Below, piece by piece: positions 1 to 16,615 of a stretch of 64,000 nucleotides of DNA. Below the pieces are notes generated by a model, which was not told where the DNA came from, ran no database searches, and saw only the letters and a program-made list of their open reading frames with translations. The first letter of the stretch is position 1, and the number at the start of each line of letters is the position of its first letter. The stretch comes from Gammaproteobacteria bacterium (GTDB lineage Bacteria; Pseudomonadota; Gammaproteobacteria; Xanthomonadales; Xanthomonadaceae): the NCBI GenBank assembly GCA_025352045.1, contig JANXUD010000072.1, forward strand, positions 1 to 64,000. Direction: 5' to 3'. The position numbers and the translations under genes were made by a program.

Positions 1-1
1 G

Positions 2-589
2 ATCCGCGTCTCCCAGGCGGTGGACTTCGTGGCCGGCGTGCATCCGCGCTTCGACCGCGCCAAGGCCGAGCGTTACCTGGCGCACACCAAGCTGCGGCCT
101 TCGATGAAGGTCAAGGAAATGTCCAAGGGCATGATCGTGCAACTGCACCTGGCGCTGGTGATGGCGATCGACGCCAAGTTGCTGGTGCTGGACGAGCCGA
201 CCCTTGGCCTGGACATCCTGTATCGCAAGCAGTTCTACCAGAACCTGCTGGAAGACTACTTCGACGAGAACAAGACGATCATCGTCACGACGCATCAAGT
301 GGAGGAGATCGAGCACATCCTCAGCGACCTGATCTTCATCCGCGAGGGAAAGATCACGCTGTCGGCGACCATGGACGAGGTCGGCGAGCGCTTCGTCGAG
401 GTGATGGTGCCGGCCGAGAACGCCGCTGCCGCCAGGGCGCTGAAGCCGGTCGACGAACGACTCGTGTTCGGCAAGTCGGTGATGCTGTTCGACGGCGTTC
501 CGCGCGCCCAGGCCGCGGCGCTGGGTGAAACCCGCAACGTCGGCGTCGCCGACCTGTTCGTGGCCATGATGAAAGGAACCTACGCATGA
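2..589 (+). CDS. ABC transporter ATP-binding protein (5' truncated by window edge)
   Basis: Reading frame is open to the window edge. Translation has the ABC signature region (MSKGMIVQLHLALVMAIDAKLLVLDEPTLGLD) and the H-loop (TTHQVEEIEH). Confidence 0.93.
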   Translation: MRVSQAVDFVAGVHPRFDRAKAERYLAHTKLRPSMKVKEMSKGMIVQLHLALVMAIDAKLLVLDEPTLGLDILYRKQFYQNLLEDYFDENKTIIVTTHQVEEIEHILSDLIFIREGKITLSATMDEVGERFVEVMVPAENAAAARALKPVDERLVFGKSVMLFDGVPRAQAAALGETRNVGVADLFVAMMKGTYA

Positions 590-1551
590 ATACCTACAAG
601 TGGCTCCTCCAGCGTGAATTCTGGGAACACAAGGGCGGCTTCTTCTGGGCCCCGGCCGTGGTCGGCGCGATCATGACCCTGTTCCTGGCCGTGTCCATGA
701 TGATCGGCATCGGCGCCAGCAGGCACCACGGGTTCGAGATCAATGGCGAGCAGGTGACCAACCTCTCGCATGCGGTCTCCGCGGAACAGCGCACCCAGAT
801 CGTCAACGCAATCAGCCACGGCTACATCGGCACCTCGGCGCCCTTGTTCCTGGTGATGGCCTTCGTGGTGTTCTTCTTCTGCCTGGGCAACCTGTTCGAC
901 GAGCGCAAGGACCGCAGCGTCCTGTTCTGGAAATCGCTGCCGGTGTCGGATGGCGAGACGGTGCTGTCGAAGGTGGCGATGGCCCTGGTCGGCGCGCCCC
1001 TGCTGACCACGATCTTCGCCGTCATCACCAGCGTGCTCGCCCTGCTGATCATCTGCATCGGCGCCGCGATGACCGGCCTGAACGTGTTCGGCCCGGTGCT
1101 GGCCTCCCCGGCCGTTTACGCCGCGCCCTTCGAAGTGCTGGCGATCATCCCGGTGTATGCAGTCTGGGCCCTGCCCACCGTCGGCTGGCTGATGATGGTC
1201 TCGGCCTGGGCGCGCACCAAGCCCTTCCTGTGGGCCGTGGGCGTGCCGGTGCTGGCTGGCGTGCTGCTGAGCTGGTTCAACGCCATGTTCGACTTCCACT
1301 GGAACATCCAGTGGTTCTGGCAGCACATCGTGGCCCGCGGCCTGGGCAGCGTGGTGCCGGGCCTGTGGTTCGCCTTCGTGGATCCGCACGGCCCCGGCAT
1401 GGACGTGCACAACGGCAACGTGGACTTCGGTTTCCTGGTCGTGCAGAGCTGGAAGACGCTGACCTCGGCCAACGCCTGGATCGGCGCGGTCATCGGCGCC
1501 GCGATGCTGTATGCCGCGGCCCGGATCCGGCGCTGGAAGGACGAGGGCTGA
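586..1551 (+). CDS. ABC-2 type transporter permease
   Basis: Multi-TM hydrophobic protein. ATGA overlap with the upstream ATPase; ABC-2 permease-like architecture. Confidence 0.85.
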   Translation: MNTYKWLLQREFWEHKGGFFWAPAVVGAIMTLFLAVSMMIGIGASRHHGFEINGEQVTNLSHAVSAEQRTQIVNAISHGYIGTSAPLFLVMAFVVFFFCLGNLFDERKDRSVLFWKSLPVSDGETVLSKVAMALVGAPLLTTIFAVITSVLALLIICIGAAMTGLNVFGPVLASPAVYAAPFEVLAIIPVYAVWALPTVGWLMMVSAWARTKPFLWAVGVPVLAGVLLSWFNAMFDFHWNIQWFWQHIVARGLGSVVPGLWFAFVDPHGPGMDVHNGNVDFGFLVVQSWKTLTSANAWIGAVIGAAMLYAAARIRRWKDEG

Positions 1552-1585
1552 TCGGGGCCGCGCGTGACCGTCCCCGGCTGACAGC

Positions 1586-1613
1586 GAAAACGCCCCCACC
1601 CGGGGGCGTTTTC
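1586..1613 (+). terminator. Intrinsic terminator after the ABC transporter genes
   Basis: Perfect hairpin GAAAACGCCCCC-accc-GGGGGCGTTTTC downstream of the permease stop. Confidence 0.8.
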
Positions 1614-1706
1614 CATTCCCGCCCCCTCCCGTCCAAGCGGCAGTTCCGACATACTCCTCCGGCCCTCCTCCCGGACTGGCGCATCTCAAACCAGGGGACG
1701 ATTCCG

Positions 1707-2294
1707 ATGACCGCAATTCCCAGCAAGCGCCTGCTGGCCTGCACGGCGCTGTGCGCCGCGCTCGCCGCCACCGGCTGCACTTCCACCAGTTCCACGCACG
1801 CCAAATCGCTCAAGGTCGCCTCGTCCCAGGCGACGTCGCTCGCCGACTGCGAGAACATCACCGTGCTGCCGTTCGCCATGCCGCCCAAGCGCAGCAAGGA
1901 TGCCGCCGTCGGCACCACCTTCGCGCAGGGCATCCAGGCGCGCCTGTCGTCCGATTTCGGCCCCCTGTTCAAGTCCGTGGAAACGGGCACCGCCGCGCGC
2001 GGCGTGGACCACGAATGCCTGGTCGGCGGCAGCATCACCAAGTACAAGCCGGGCAGCCGCGTCGCCCGCGCCATCCTGATCGGACTGGGCTCGGCCAGCC
2101 TCCAAGGCTCGGTGACCGTGACCGACGCGTCCGGAGGCACGGCCCTGCTCTCGGCGCCATTCGACAAGCTCTGGGCCTGGGGCGGAATCCTCGGCGCGAG
2201 CAAGGGAATGAACAACATGGTCGAGGAGACGTCGGCCTCGGTCGCCGCGACCATCGCCCACGCCAAGGGCTGGAACCCGCCCGCCGCGAAGTAG
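1707..2294 (+). CDS. DUF4410-like lipoprotein
   Basis: MTAIPSKRLLACTALCAALAATGCTSTSS lipobox. Body GSITKYKPGSRVARAILIGLGSASLQGSVTVTDASGG resembles DUF4410. ATG at 1707 preferred over the longer ORF from 1230. Confidence 0.75.
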   Translation: MTAIPSKRLLACTALCAALAATGCTSTSSTHAKSLKVASSQATSLADCENITVLPFAMPPKRSKDAAVGTTFAQGIQARLSSDFGPLFKSVETGTAARGVDHECLVGGSITKYKPGSRVARAILIGLGSASLQGSVTVTDASGGTALLSAPFDKLWAWGGILGASKGMNNMVEETSASVAATIAHAKGWNPPAAK

Positions 2295-2371
2295 GCAGCG
2301 TGCTCCCGGCGGCGGCGGCCGCTGCGGCCGTCGTCGTCGTCGGGAACCGTGCGACAGGCGGCGGCTGTGGC

Positions 2372-3775
<1,404 letters not shown>

Positions 3776-3809
3776 GTCCCACTCCGTGTCCGGGTGGGGA
3801 GGATGATAG

Positions 3810-5282
<1,473 letters not shown>

Positions 5283-5284
5283 GC

Positions 5285-6487
5285 ATGGCCGCGATCGAGG
5301 TGCATGCCAGTGCAAGTACGAATGTCCTCGGCATGCCCGCCGCGACCTTCCTTCGCGACTACTGGCAGAAGGCGCCGCTGCTGATCCGCCAGGCCCTGCC
5401 CGGCTATTCGCCACCGCTCGCCCCGGAAGACCTGGCCGGACTGGCCTGCGAAGAGGCCGCGCTGTCGCGACTGGTGCAGCACGATCGCAAGGCCGACCGC
5501 TGGCGGCTGCGCACCGGGCCGTTCGCCGAATCCGACTTCCCGAAACTCGGCAAGAAGGACTGGACCCTGCTCGTGCAGGACATGGACAAGTGGGATGCCG
5601 ACGTGCGCGCCCTGCTCGCGCATTTCCGTTTCCTGCCGGCCTGGCGCGTCGACGACGTGATGATCAGCTATGCCACGCCCGGCGGCTCGGTTGGCCCGCA
5701 CGTGGACCAGTACGACGTGTTCCTGTTGCAGGCCCAGGGCCGGCGCCGCTGGCAGATCGACACCGATCCCGGGGCGCCGCGCGGATTCCGCGCCGATGCC
5801 GAACTCAAGCTGCTCGAGCGCTTCACGCCCTCGCACGACTGGGTGCTAGAACCCGGCGACATCCTCTACCTGCCGCCCGGCGTGCCGCACCATGGCGAGG
5901 CCATGGATGCCTGCATGACCTTCTCGATCGGCATGCGCGCGCCCGCGCAGGCCGAACTGCTGGTGGACCTGGCCGAGGAGATCGCCGCCGCCCTGCCGGA
6001 GGACGCGCGCTACGCCGACCCCGACCTGCGCGAAGCCAGTGATGCCTTCGAAATCGACACGGCTGCACTTGCCCGGGTGGACCAGGCCATGGCCGCCATG
6101 CAGTCGCTCGATGCGGCCGCGCGGCGGGACTGGTTCGGCCGCTTCATCACCCGCTACCGCAGCGCCGGCGAGATCGCCGCCGCGCCGCGCACGCCGCGCT
6201 GGCCCACGGTCGAGAAAGCGCTGGCGGCCGGCGGCCACCTGCAGCGGCATCCGTTCGCGCGCACGGCCTGGGCCGCGGCATCCGACCATGGCCCGGAGGC
6301 CGCCACGCTGTTCGCCAGCGGCGCGGCCTGGCCGATGCAGCGCGCCTCGGCGCAGCTGCTGGCCGCGCGCGAACTGCTCGACGCGGCCGCCGTGGCCGCG
6401 CTGGATCCCGGGGCGCTCGCCGCGCTGCAGTCCCTGCATGCAGCCGGTCACTACCGACTCGAACCCGACGCCAGGACGCGCCGATGA
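5285..6487 (+). CDS. roxA: Cupin/JmjC ribosomal oxygenase (RoxA/YcfD, L16 arginine hydroxylase family)
   Basis: DYWQKAPLLIRQALPGY, HVDQYDVFLLQAQGRRRWQI and PGDILYLPPGVPHHGEA are typical of YcfD/RoxA. Confidence 0.88.
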   Translation: MAAIEVHASASTNVLGMPAATFLRDYWQKAPLLIRQALPGYSPPLAPEDLAGLACEEAALSRLVQHDRKADRWRLRTGPFAESDFPKLGKKDWTLLVQDMDKWDADVRALLAHFRFLPAWRVDDVMISYATPGGSVGPHVDQYDVFLLQAQGRRRWQIDTDPGAPRGFRADAELKLLERFTPSHDWVLEPGDILYLPPGVPHHGEAMDACMTFSIGMRAPAQAELLVDLAEEIAAALPEDARYADPDLREASDAFEIDTAALARVDQAMAAMQSLDAAARRDWFGRFITRYRSAGEIAAAPRTPRWPTVEKALAAGGHLQRHPFARTAWAAASDHGPEAATLFASGAAWPMQRASAQLLAARELLDAAAVAALDPGALAALQSLHAAGHYRLEPDARTRR

Positions 6488-7449
6488 CCCTGCCCACTGC
6501 CGATTTCCGCGTCGAGCCGGCCGACTATGCCGCCGACTTCAAGGACCTGCGAAGCATCCGCGAGCCGGTCTTCGTCATCGAGCAACAGGTGCCGATCGAG
6601 GAAGAGTGGGACGCGCTCGACCCGCATTGCCAGCACGTGATCGCGCGCGATGCGCAGCACCGGCCGATCGGCACCGGCCGGCTGACGCCCGAGCGCAAGA
6701 TCGGCCGCATGGCCGTGCTACGCGACTGGCGGGGCCGTGGCGTCGGCGAAGCGCTGCTGCAGGCATTGATCGATCGCGCGGGCGAGCTCGGCTGGACCGA
6801 GGTCTCGCTCAATGCCCAGGTCGGGGCGCTCGGGTTCTACGAGAAATTCGCCTTCGTGCCGTACGGCGAGCGCTTCGAGGAAGCCGGCATCCAGCACCAG
6901 GCCATGCGCCTGGCGCTCGATCCCAGGCCCGCGTCGCCACGGCCGCCAGCGCGTGCGCGCGGGGCGGCCACGCCGGCCGAGGACTTCGAGGGGCTGGAAG
7001 CGACGCTGAAGGCGGTGCGCAGCCTGGCCAATGGCGCGCGTCGCGACCTGGTCATCTATACCCGGGAACTGGAGCCGTCGGTCTACGCCGACCCCGGCGT
7101 GCTGGACGCGCTGAAGGCCTTCGCCGTCTCCGGACGCGGCGGCACCGTCCGCATCCTGGTCCAGGACCCGGCCGCCGCGCAGCGCCAGCCGCATCCATTG
7201 ATCGCGCTGGCGCAACGCCTGCCGAGCATCGTTTCGCTGCGCACGCCGCAGGAACCCGAAGAACTGCAATACCCCTCTGTGTATGTCGCCAACGACGTCG
7301 ACGGCTACCTGTTCCGACTGCTCGGCAGCCGGCACGAGGGCGACTGGAGCCCGGCCCTGCCAGGGCGCAGCCGGCAGCTGATGGAGTTGTTCCAGCGCGG
7401 CTGGGAACGCGCGCGACCCTGCACCGAATTGCGCAACCTGGCGTTCTGA
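6484..7449 (+). CDS. GNAT family N-acetyltransferase fused to a C-terminal domain resembling DUF7931/PLD-like
   Basis: GNAT motif RMAVLRDWRGRGVGEALLQALIDRA and YEKFAFVPYGERFEEAGI; about 150 aa C-terminal extension. ATGA overlap with roxA. Confidence 0.82.
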   Translation: MTLPTADFRVEPADYAADFKDLRSIREPVFVIEQQVPIEEEWDALDPHCQHVIARDAQHRPIGTGRLTPERKIGRMAVLRDWRGRGVGEALLQALIDRAGELGWTEVSLNAQVGALGFYEKFAFVPYGERFEEAGIQHQAMRLALDPRPASPRPPARARGAATPAEDFEGLEATLKAVRSLANGARRDLVIYTRELEPSVYADPGVLDALKAFAVSGRGGTVRILVQDPAAAQRQPHPLIALAQRLPSIVSLRTPQEPEELQYPSVYVANDVDGYLFRLLGSRHEGDWSPALPGRSRQLMELFQRGWERARPCTELRNLAF

Positions 7450-7532
7450 CCGGCGGCCAGGAAGGGCCGCCGCGTGCGACTCGGCCTGCCCGGCACCGGC
7501 CGCGCGGCAGGGCGATGGCGGCGTGATCGGGC

Positions 7533-7538
7533 TATAAT
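7533..7538 (+). promoter_or_regulatory. Candidate -10 element (TATAAT) for the sucAB-lpdA operon
   Basis: Perfect TATAAT in a GC-rich intergenic region upstream of sucA; no clear -35. Confidence 0.5.
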
Positions 7539-7628
7539 CGATGTTCTTGCCTGCCGGGGACGGCGGGCGTCCTTCTGGCCCATCGGCCCGACACGATTGG
7601 CCCGTAACGCGAGGCAGCAGCAACCGCC

Positions 7629-10466
7629 GTGGACAGCCTGATCAAGCAATTTTCCCAGACCTCGCAGCTGTCCGGTGGCAATGCCGGCTTCATCGAAGAT
7701 CTCTACGAACAGTATCTGGTCGCGCCCGACAGCGTCTCCGCGCAGTGGAAGGCCTATTTCGACGCGATGAAGGGCCGCGAGGCGGGCGACGTGCCGCACT
7801 CGGCGGTCATGGCGCAGGTCCAGCAGGCGGCACGCCTTGGCGCGCGCGCCGGCACCGCCGGCGGCATCGACGAGGACGCGGCGCGCAAGCAGACCGCCTT
7901 CGGCAAGCTGGTCACCGCCTACCGTTCGCGCGGCCACCTGGGTGCGGCCCTCGACCCGCTGGGCATGACGCTGCCCCAGCCGGCGCCCGACCTCGCCCTC
8001 GAGTTCCACGGACTGTCCGACGCCGACCTCGACCGCGAGTTCGACGTGGCCACGTATTTCGGCGCGCCCAGGCTCAAGCTGCGCGACCTGCTGGCGAAGC
8101 TGAAGGCGACCTACAGCGGCCATATCGGCGCCGAGTTCATGCACATCGCCGATGCGCCGCAGCGGCACTGGATGCAGCAGCGGCTCGAAGGCGCGGCCGG
8201 CAAGTTCGGCCTGTCCGCGGACGACAAGCGCCGCGTCCTCGAGCGGCTCACCGCGGCGGAGGGCCTGGAGCGGTTCCTGGGCAGCAAGTACGTGGGGCAG
8301 AAGCGCTTCTCGCTGGAAGGCGGCGACTCGCTGATCCCGCTGATGGACACCCTGGTGCGCCGCGGCGGCAGCGGTGGCGTCAAGGATGTGGTCGTCGGCA
8401 TGGCCCATCGCGGCCGCCTCAACGTGCTCATCAATACGCTCGGCAAGCCGACCGAGAAGCTGTTCGCCGAATTCGAGGGCAAGTTCGACCGCCCCGACAC
8501 GCCCGAGCATTCCGGCGACGTCAAGTACCACATGGGCTTCAGCGCCGACGTCGCCACGCCAGGCGGTCCGGTCCACCTGGCCCTGGCCTTCAATCCCTCG
8601 CACCTGGAGATCGTCGACCCGGTCGTGGCCGGCTCCGTGCGCGCGCGCCAGCTGCGCCGCCAGGACCTGGCGCACAAGCAGGTGATGCCGGTGCTGATCC
8701 ACGGCGACGCCGCCTTCGCCGGCCAGGGCGTGGTGATGGAACTGTTCCAGATGTCGCAGGCGCGTGGCTTCACCGTCGGCGGCACCGTGCACGTGGTGGT
8801 CAACAACCAGGTTGGCTTCACCATCAGCCGGCCGGACGATGCGCGTTCCACGCCCTACTGCACCGACCCGGCCAAGATCGTCGGCGCGCCGGTGCTGCAC
8901 GTGAATGGCGATGATCCTGAAGCGGTGGTGTTCTGCGCCCAGCTGGCCTTCGATTTCCGCCAGGCCTTCTCGCGCGACATCGTCATCGACCTGGTGTGCT
9001 ACCGCCGCCACGGCCACAACGAGGCCGACGAACCCGCGGCCACGCAGCCGCTGATGTACCAGAACATTCGAGCCCGCAAGACCACGCGCGAGCTGTACGC
9101 GCTGGCCCTGCAGGCGGAGGGCGTCATTGCCGCCGACGCCGCGCAGGCGCTGGTGGATGCCTATCGGGACAAGCTCGACCGCAAGGACGTCACCACCGAG
9201 GTCGCCACCGGCCTGGTCGATCCGTATGCGGTGGACTGGAAGCCCTGGCTCAAGGGAAAGCTGGCGGACGCGGTCAAGACCGGCATGCCGCGCTTCTCGC
9301 TGGACGCGCTGGCGAAGAAGATCAATACGATCCCGGAAGGCATCGTGCTGCACCCGCGCGTGGCCAAGATCTACGAGGACCGGCGGAAGATGCTGGCGGG
9401 CGAGCTGCCCATGGACTGGGGCTTCGCCGAAAACCTCGCCTATGCCACCCTGCTCACCGAAGGCTATCGCCTGCGCCTGGTTGGCCAGGATTCCGGCCGC
9501 GGCACCTTCTTCCACCGCCACGCCGTGCTGCACGACCAGGCCACCGACGGCACCTACATGCCATTGCAGGCCCTGGTGAAGAGCCCGGACCACGCGATGA
9601 TCGTGGACTCGCTGCTGTCGGAAGAAGCGGTGATGGCGTTCGAGTACGGCTATTCCACCGCCGAGCCGATGACCCTCAATATCTGGGAAGGCCAGTTCGG
9701 CGATTTCGCCAATGGCGCCCAGGTGGTGATCGACCAGTTCATCAGCTCCGGCGAGTCGAAGTGGGATCGACTGTGCGGCCTGGTGCTGTTCCTGCCGCAC
9801 GGCTACGAAGGCCAGGGCCCCGAGCACAGCTCGGCGCGCCTGGAGCGCTTCCTGCAGCTTTGCGCGCTCAACAACATGCAGGTCTGCACGCCGACCACGC
9901 CGGCGCAGATGTACCACATGCTGCGCCGCCAGATGCTGCGCGCCACGCGCAAGCCGCTGGTCGTGATGACGCCCAAGTCCCTGCTGCGCAACAAGGCCTC
10001 GGTGTCGTCCATGGACGAGCTCGCGGCCGGCGGCTTCCAGAACCTGATCCCCGACGATACCTGCAAGGACGCAGGCAAGGCGCGGCGCGTGGTGGTTTGC
10101 GGCGGCAAGGTCTACTACGACCTGGTCGAGGCGGCCGAGGCGCGCGGCCTCACCGACGTGGCGATCGTGCGCATCGAACAGCTCTATCCCTTCCCGCGCG
10201 CCGGGCTTGCCGCGGAGCTGAAGCGCTTCGCCAACGCGAAGGAAGTCAGCTGGTGCCAGGAAGAGCCGATGAACCAGGGCGCCTGGTACCAGATCCAGCA
10301 CCACCTGCGCGCTTGCCTGCAGCCCGGGCAGTCGCTCGACTACACCGGGCGCGCGCGCTCCGCCGCGCCTGCCTGCGGCCACCTGGCCACCCATGTCGCC
10401 GAGCAGGCCGCCCTGCTTGCCGACGCGCTGGTCAATCCGGCCGACGGCGACCACGTGCTCGAATAA
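7629..10466 (+). CDS. sucA: 2-oxoglutarate dehydrogenase E1 component
   Basis: Full-length 945 aa; [41 protein letters not shown]. Confidence 0.97.
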   Translation: MDSLIKQFSQTSQLSGGNAGFIEDLYEQYLVAPDSVSAQWKAYFDAMKGREAGDVPHSAVMAQVQQAARLGARAGTAGGIDEDAARKQTAFGKLVTAYRSRGHLGAALDPLGMTLPQPAPDLALEFHGLSDADLDREFDVATYFGAPRLKLRDLLAKLKATYSGHIGAEFMHIADAPQRHWMQQRLEGAAGKFGLSADDKRRVLERLTAAEGLERFLGSKYVGQKRFSLEGGDSLIPLMDTLVRRGGSGGVKDVVVGMAHRGRLNVLINTLGKPTEKLFAEFEGKFDRPDTPEHSGDVKYHMGFSADVATPGGPVHLALAFNPSHLEIVDPVVAGSVRARQLRRQDLAHKQVMPVLIHGDAAFAGQGVVMELFQMSQARGFTVGGTVHVVVNNQVGFTISRPDDARSTPYCTDPAKIVGAPVLHVNGDDPEAVVFCAQLAFDFRQAFSRDIVIDLVCYRRHGHNEADEPAATQPLMYQNIRARKTTRELYALALQAEGVIAADAAQALVDAYRDKLDRKDVTTEVATGLVDPYAVDWKPWLKGKLADAVKTGMPRFSLDALAKKINTIPEGIVLHPRVAKIYEDRRKMLAGELPMDWGFAENLAYATLLTEGYRLRLVGQDSGRGTFFHRHAVLHDQATDGTYMPLQALVKSPDHAMIVDSLLSEEAVMAFEYGYSTAEPMTLNIWEGQFGDFANGAQVVIDQFISSGESKWDRLCGLVLFLPHGYEGQGPEHSSARLERFLQLCALNNMQVCTPTTPAQMYHMLRRQMLRATRKPLVVMTPKSLLRNKASVSSMDELAAGGFQNLIPDDTCKDAGKARRVVVCGGKVYYDLVEAAEARGLTDVAIVRIEQLYPFPRAGLAAELKRFANAKEVSWCQEEPMNQGAWYQIQHHLRACLQPGQSLDYTGRARSAAPACGHLATHVAEQAALLADALVNPADGDHVLE

Positions 10467-10533
10467 GCCCAGTCTTCGAACCAGCCCGTCCCGAACAAGA
10501 CATTCGAACCACCACTTTCCACAGGCAACGACC

Positions 10534-13220
<2,687 letters not shown>

Positions 13221-13254
13221 ACCCGGCTGGCCGCGTTCCGCGCGGCCTTCGTCC

Positions 13255-14127
13255 ATGACCACCGACCCCAGCCCGATCCGCAACGTCTCGGACACGGCCC
13301 TGTGGGTCGCGACCTGGCGTGCGATGGAAAGCGAACGCCCGGACGCGCTCTTCCACGATCCCTTCGCCCGCCGCCTCGGCGGCAAGCGCGGCGAAGCAAT
13401 CGCCGCGCGCATGGGCGGTGCCAAGGCCAACTGGCCCATCGTGGTGCGCACCGTCGTCATGGACGAGATCGTCCAGCGCTGCGTGCGCGACGGCGCGGCC
13501 ACCGTGCTCAACCTGGCGGCGGGCCTGGATGCCCGCCCCTACCGCCTCGACCTGCCCGCTTCGCTGCGCTGGCTGCACGTCGACCTGCCCGAGATGGTCG
13601 ACTACTTCCGCGCCAACATGGCCGCGGAAACGCCGCACTGCCAACTCGAGCTGGTCGCCGCGGACATGCGCGACGCCGAAGCCAAGCGCGCCTTGTTCGA
13701 CCGCGTCGCCACGCTGCCGGGGCCGGTCCTGGTCATCACCGAAGGCTTGCTGCTTTACCTGGAAGGCGAGCAGGTGGCGGAGTTGTCGCGCGACCTGCAC
13801 GACCGCAGCCAGGCGCGCTGGTGGTTGACCGACCTCGCCTCGCCAGCCTTGCTGAAATTCCTCGCGCGCCGCTGGAATTCCGGCGGCGTGCAGGACAATG
13901 CGCCGTTCCGATTCGGGCCCGCGGATGGCAGCGGCTTCTTCGCTCCGCAGGGCTGGCGCGAGGCGGAATTCCATTCGACCATCGTCGACGCCTACCGCCT
14001 CAAGCGCACCATGCCCCTGGCCTGGTTGTGGCGCCTGCTGTCGATGGTGCAGCCGCGCAGCCGGCGCCGCGAAGCGGTGCGCATGTCCAGCGTCGTCCTG
14101 CTCGAACGCGAAGCTGGCGCAAGGTGA
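13255..14127 (+). CDS. Class I SAM-dependent methyltransferase (PPM1/LCMT-type)
   Basis: DTALWVATWRAMES..., TVLNLAAGLDARPYRLDLP, LVITEGLLLYL. Confidence 0.85.
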   Translation: MTTDPSPIRNVSDTALWVATWRAMESERPDALFHDPFARRLGGKRGEAIAARMGGAKANWPIVVRTVVMDEIVQRCVRDGAATVLNLAAGLDARPYRLDLPASLRWLHVDLPEMVDYFRANMAAETPHCQLELVAADMRDAEAKRALFDRVATLPGPVLVITEGLLLYLEGEQVAELSRDLHDRSQARWWLTDLASPALLKFLARRWNSGGVQDNAPFRFGPADGSGFFAPQGWREAEFHSTIVDAYRLKRTMPLAWLWRLLSMVQPRSRRREAVRMSSVVLLEREAGAR

Positions 14128-15119
14128 GCGATCCCTCGAATTTCCGCGCGTTCCGCATCCGCGACGACGCGCAGGGCTACCGCGCCGCCGTCGAGACGAT
14201 GCGTGCCGATGAGCTCTCGCCCGGCGAGGTCCTGGTCAAGGCCGCCTACAGCAGCGTCAACTACAAGGACGCCCTCGCCGGCACCGGAAGCGGCCGCATC
14301 CTGCGCCGCTTCCCGCTCAATGGCGGCATCGACGTCGCCGGCCATGTCGTGGCCTCGACGGACGCCGCGTTCAAGGAGGGCGATGCAGTGCTGTGCACCG
14401 GCAGCGGGCTGTCGGAAACGCGCGATGGCGGCTATGGCGAGTACATCCGGCTCGCCGCCGAATCGACCATCCCGCTGCCCGTCGGCCTGGACCTGCGCGA
14501 GGCGATGATCCTCGGCACGGCGGGCTTCACCGCCGCGCTGGCGTTGTATCGCATGGAGCAGAACGCGCAGCAGCCCGGGCAAGGTCCGATTCTCGTCACC
14601 GGTGCGACGGGCGGCGTCGGCATGCTGGCGATCGACATCCTCACGCGCGCGGGTTACGCGGTGGAGGCGCTTAGCGGCAAGCCGGACCAGGCCGACGCAC
14701 TGCGCGCGCTTGGCGCGACGGTGGTGCTGGACCGCCACCATCTGCAGTTGGGCTCGCGTCCCCTGGAAACCGCGCGCTGGGCCGGCGCGATCGACAATGT
14801 CGGCGGCACGCTGCTGTCGGGCCTGGCGCCCTGCATCCAGCCCTACGGGAACATCGCCACCTGCGGCATGGCCGGGGGCAGCGATATCCAGGGCACGGTC
14901 ATGCCTTTCATCATCCGCGGCGTCTCATTGCTCGGCATCGCCTCGGCCGGCACCGCCCGTCGGGTGCGCGAGTCCGTCTGGCGGAATCTCGCCAGCGCGT
15001 GGAAACCGGCGCACCTGGCGCGCATCTGCACGCGCGAAGTGGGCCTGGACGCCCTCCCGACGGTCTTCCCGGGCATGCTCGCCGGCGGTTCGATCGGACG
15101 GACACTCGTCAAATTGTGA
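14124..15119 (+). CDS. YhdH/AcuI family acryloyl-CoA reductase / quinone oxidoreductase (MDR superfamily)
   Basis: VLVKAAYSSVNYKDALAGTGSGRI, GATGGVGMLAIDILTRAGY; GTG start overlapping the methyltransferase stop. Confidence 0.88.
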   Translation: MSDPSNFRAFRIRDDAQGYRAAVETMRADELSPGEVLVKAAYSSVNYKDALAGTGSGRILRRFPLNGGIDVAGHVVASTDAAFKEGDAVLCTGSGLSETRDGGYGEYIRLAAESTIPLPVGLDLREAMILGTAGFTAALALYRMEQNAQQPGQGPILVTGATGGVGMLAIDILTRAGYAVEALSGKPDQADALRALGATVVLDRHHLQLGSRPLETARWAGAIDNVGGTLLSGLAPCIQPYGNIATCGMAGGSDIQGTVMPFIIRGVSLLGIASAGTARRVRESVWRNLASAWKPAHLARICTREVGLDALPTVFPGMLAGGSIGRTLVKL

Positions 15120-15177
15120 CCGGAGCTTGCGCGCAGCGAAGGCGGCGGGCATACAATTCGGCAAACTGGAGAACCCG

Positions 15178-15546
15178 ATGGCCCGCATCCTGATTGTTGA
15201 TGATTCCCCGTCCCAGCTCATGGGCATGAAACGCATCGTGGAAAAACTGGGCCATGAAGCGGTGACGGCGGAAGACGGCGCCGCGGGCGTCGAGGCAGCC
15301 AAGGCCAACCTGCCCGACCTGATCCTGATGGACGTGGTGATGCCCAACCTCAATGGGTTCCAGGCCACGCGCGCGATTTCCAAGGAAGCCACCACCGCGC
15401 AGATCCCGGTCGTGCTGGTCACCACCAAGGACCAGGAGACCGACAAGGTCTGGGGCATGCGCCAGGGCGCCAAGGCCTACATCACCAAGCCCTTCACCGA
15501 GAACCAGCTGGTGGAAGTGATCAACTCGCTGCTCGTGCCGGGCTGA
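15178..15546 (+). CDS. pilH: Single-domain response regulator, PilH-like
   Basis: CheY-like receiver: MARILIVDDSPSQLMGMKRIVEKLGHE...DLILMDVVMPNLNGFQATRAI...VTTKDQETDKVWGMRQGAKAYITKPF. Confidence 0.75.
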   Translation: MARILIVDDSPSQLMGMKRIVEKLGHEAVTAEDGAAGVEAAKANLPDLILMDVVMPNLNGFQATRAISKEATTAQIPVVLVTTKDQETDKVWGMRQGAKAYITKPFTENQLVEVINSLLVPG

Positions 15547-15567
15547 GTCTGGCGCGCCGCGGCAACG

Positions 15568-15596
15568 AAAAAGCCAGGCTTTCGCCTGGCTTTTTT
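15568..15596 (+). terminator. Intrinsic terminator
   Basis: AAAAAGCCAGGC-tttc-GCCTGGCTTTTTT immediately after the response regulator. Confidence 0.9.
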
Positions 15597-15629
15597 GCAT
15601 CCGGGGACGGGACGCCGAAAGCGGAGGCG

Positions 15630-16544
15630 CTAGCGCGCCTTGCCCGCGAAGGCCTCCGCAAGCCGCTGGTAGGCGTCGCGCTGGGCAGCGCTTTCCGGCT
15701 TCGGCGTACTGACTTCGAGCTCGACGATCTGGTCGCCCGCCGCCGGCTTGCCCGGCAGGCCACGACCGCGCAGGCGCAGCTTGCGCCCGCTGTCCGAGCC
15801 CTCCGGCACGCGCAGCTCCACGCGCCCGCCCAAGGTCGGCACGCTCAGCGTCGTGCCCAGCGCCGCCTCCCAGGGCGTGACCTGCGCGGTATAGAGGATG
15901 TTGCGTCCGTCCACTTCGAACTCGCCGTGCGGGCGATAGTCGATTTCCAGCAGCAGGTCGCCGCGATGCGCCGTCGGGCCCTGCCCCTGCCCGGCAAGGC
16001 GGATCACCTGGCCGGGACGGATGCCGACGGGAATCTTCACCTCGAGGGTGCGGCCGTCCACCGAAATCGCCTGGGCGCCGCCGGAATAGGCGATCTCCAG
16101 CGGGATGGCGAGCTTGGCGCGGGTGTCGCCCTGCGGCGCCTGGCGCGCGCGCGCGGCGCCCCGTCCTGCGCCGCCGAACAGCGATTCGAAGAAATCACTG
16201 AAGCCCTCGCCGCCGCCCTGGTCGAAGCGGAAGCCCTGGCCATTGCCGCCGCCGAAGCCACCGAAGCCGCCCTGCCCGCCAGCGGATCCGAAATCCGGGG
16301 GCGGGCGGAAATCCTCGCCCGGACGGTAGCCTTGCGCGCGCAACTGGTCGTAGGCGGCGCGCTTTTCCTTGTCGCGCAGCACCTCGTAGGCCTCGTTCAC
16401 CGACTTGAAGCGCTCCTCGGCGCCTTTTTCCTTGCTGACGTCGGGGTGGTACTTGCGGGCAAGCCGGCGGTAGGCGGTCTTCAGCTCCGCCTCGCCAGCG
16501 CCCGGCTCAACGCCCAACGCCTCGTAATAATCCTTGAACTGCAT
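15630..16544 (-). CDS. cbpA: DnaJ-class co-chaperone, CbpA-like
   Basis: J-domain [56 protein letters not shown] with HPD; Gly/Phe-rich linker; DnaJ C-terminal domain. Confidence 0.9.
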   Translation of the reverse strand: MQFKDYYEALGVEPGAGEAELKTAYRRLARKYHPDVSKEKGAEERFKSVNEAYEVLRDKEKRAAYDQLRAQGYRPGEDFRPPPDFGSAGGQGGFGGFGGGNGQGFRFDQGGGEGFSDFFESLFGGAGRGAARARQAPQGDTRAKLAIPLEIAYSGGAQAISVDGRTLEVKIPVGIRPGQVIRLAGQGQGPTAHRGDLLLEIDYRPHGEFEVDGRNILYTAQVTPWEAALGTTLSVPTLGGRVELRVPEGSDSGRKLRLRGRGLPGKPAAGDQIVELEVSTPKPESAAQRDAYQRLAEAFAGKAR

Positions 16545-16557
16545 CTTTGGCTCCAGC

Positions 16558-16590
16558 GAAAAGGCCCGCGGAAGCGATCCCGCGGGCCTC
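16558..16590 (-). terminator. Hairpin terminator between hsp20 and cbpA (minus strand)
   Basis: Minus strand AGGCCCGCGG-gatcgctt-CCGCGGGCCTTTT. Confidence 0.6.
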
Positions 16591-16615
16591 ATTCTACGTC
16601 CGCCCGGCGTAACGC

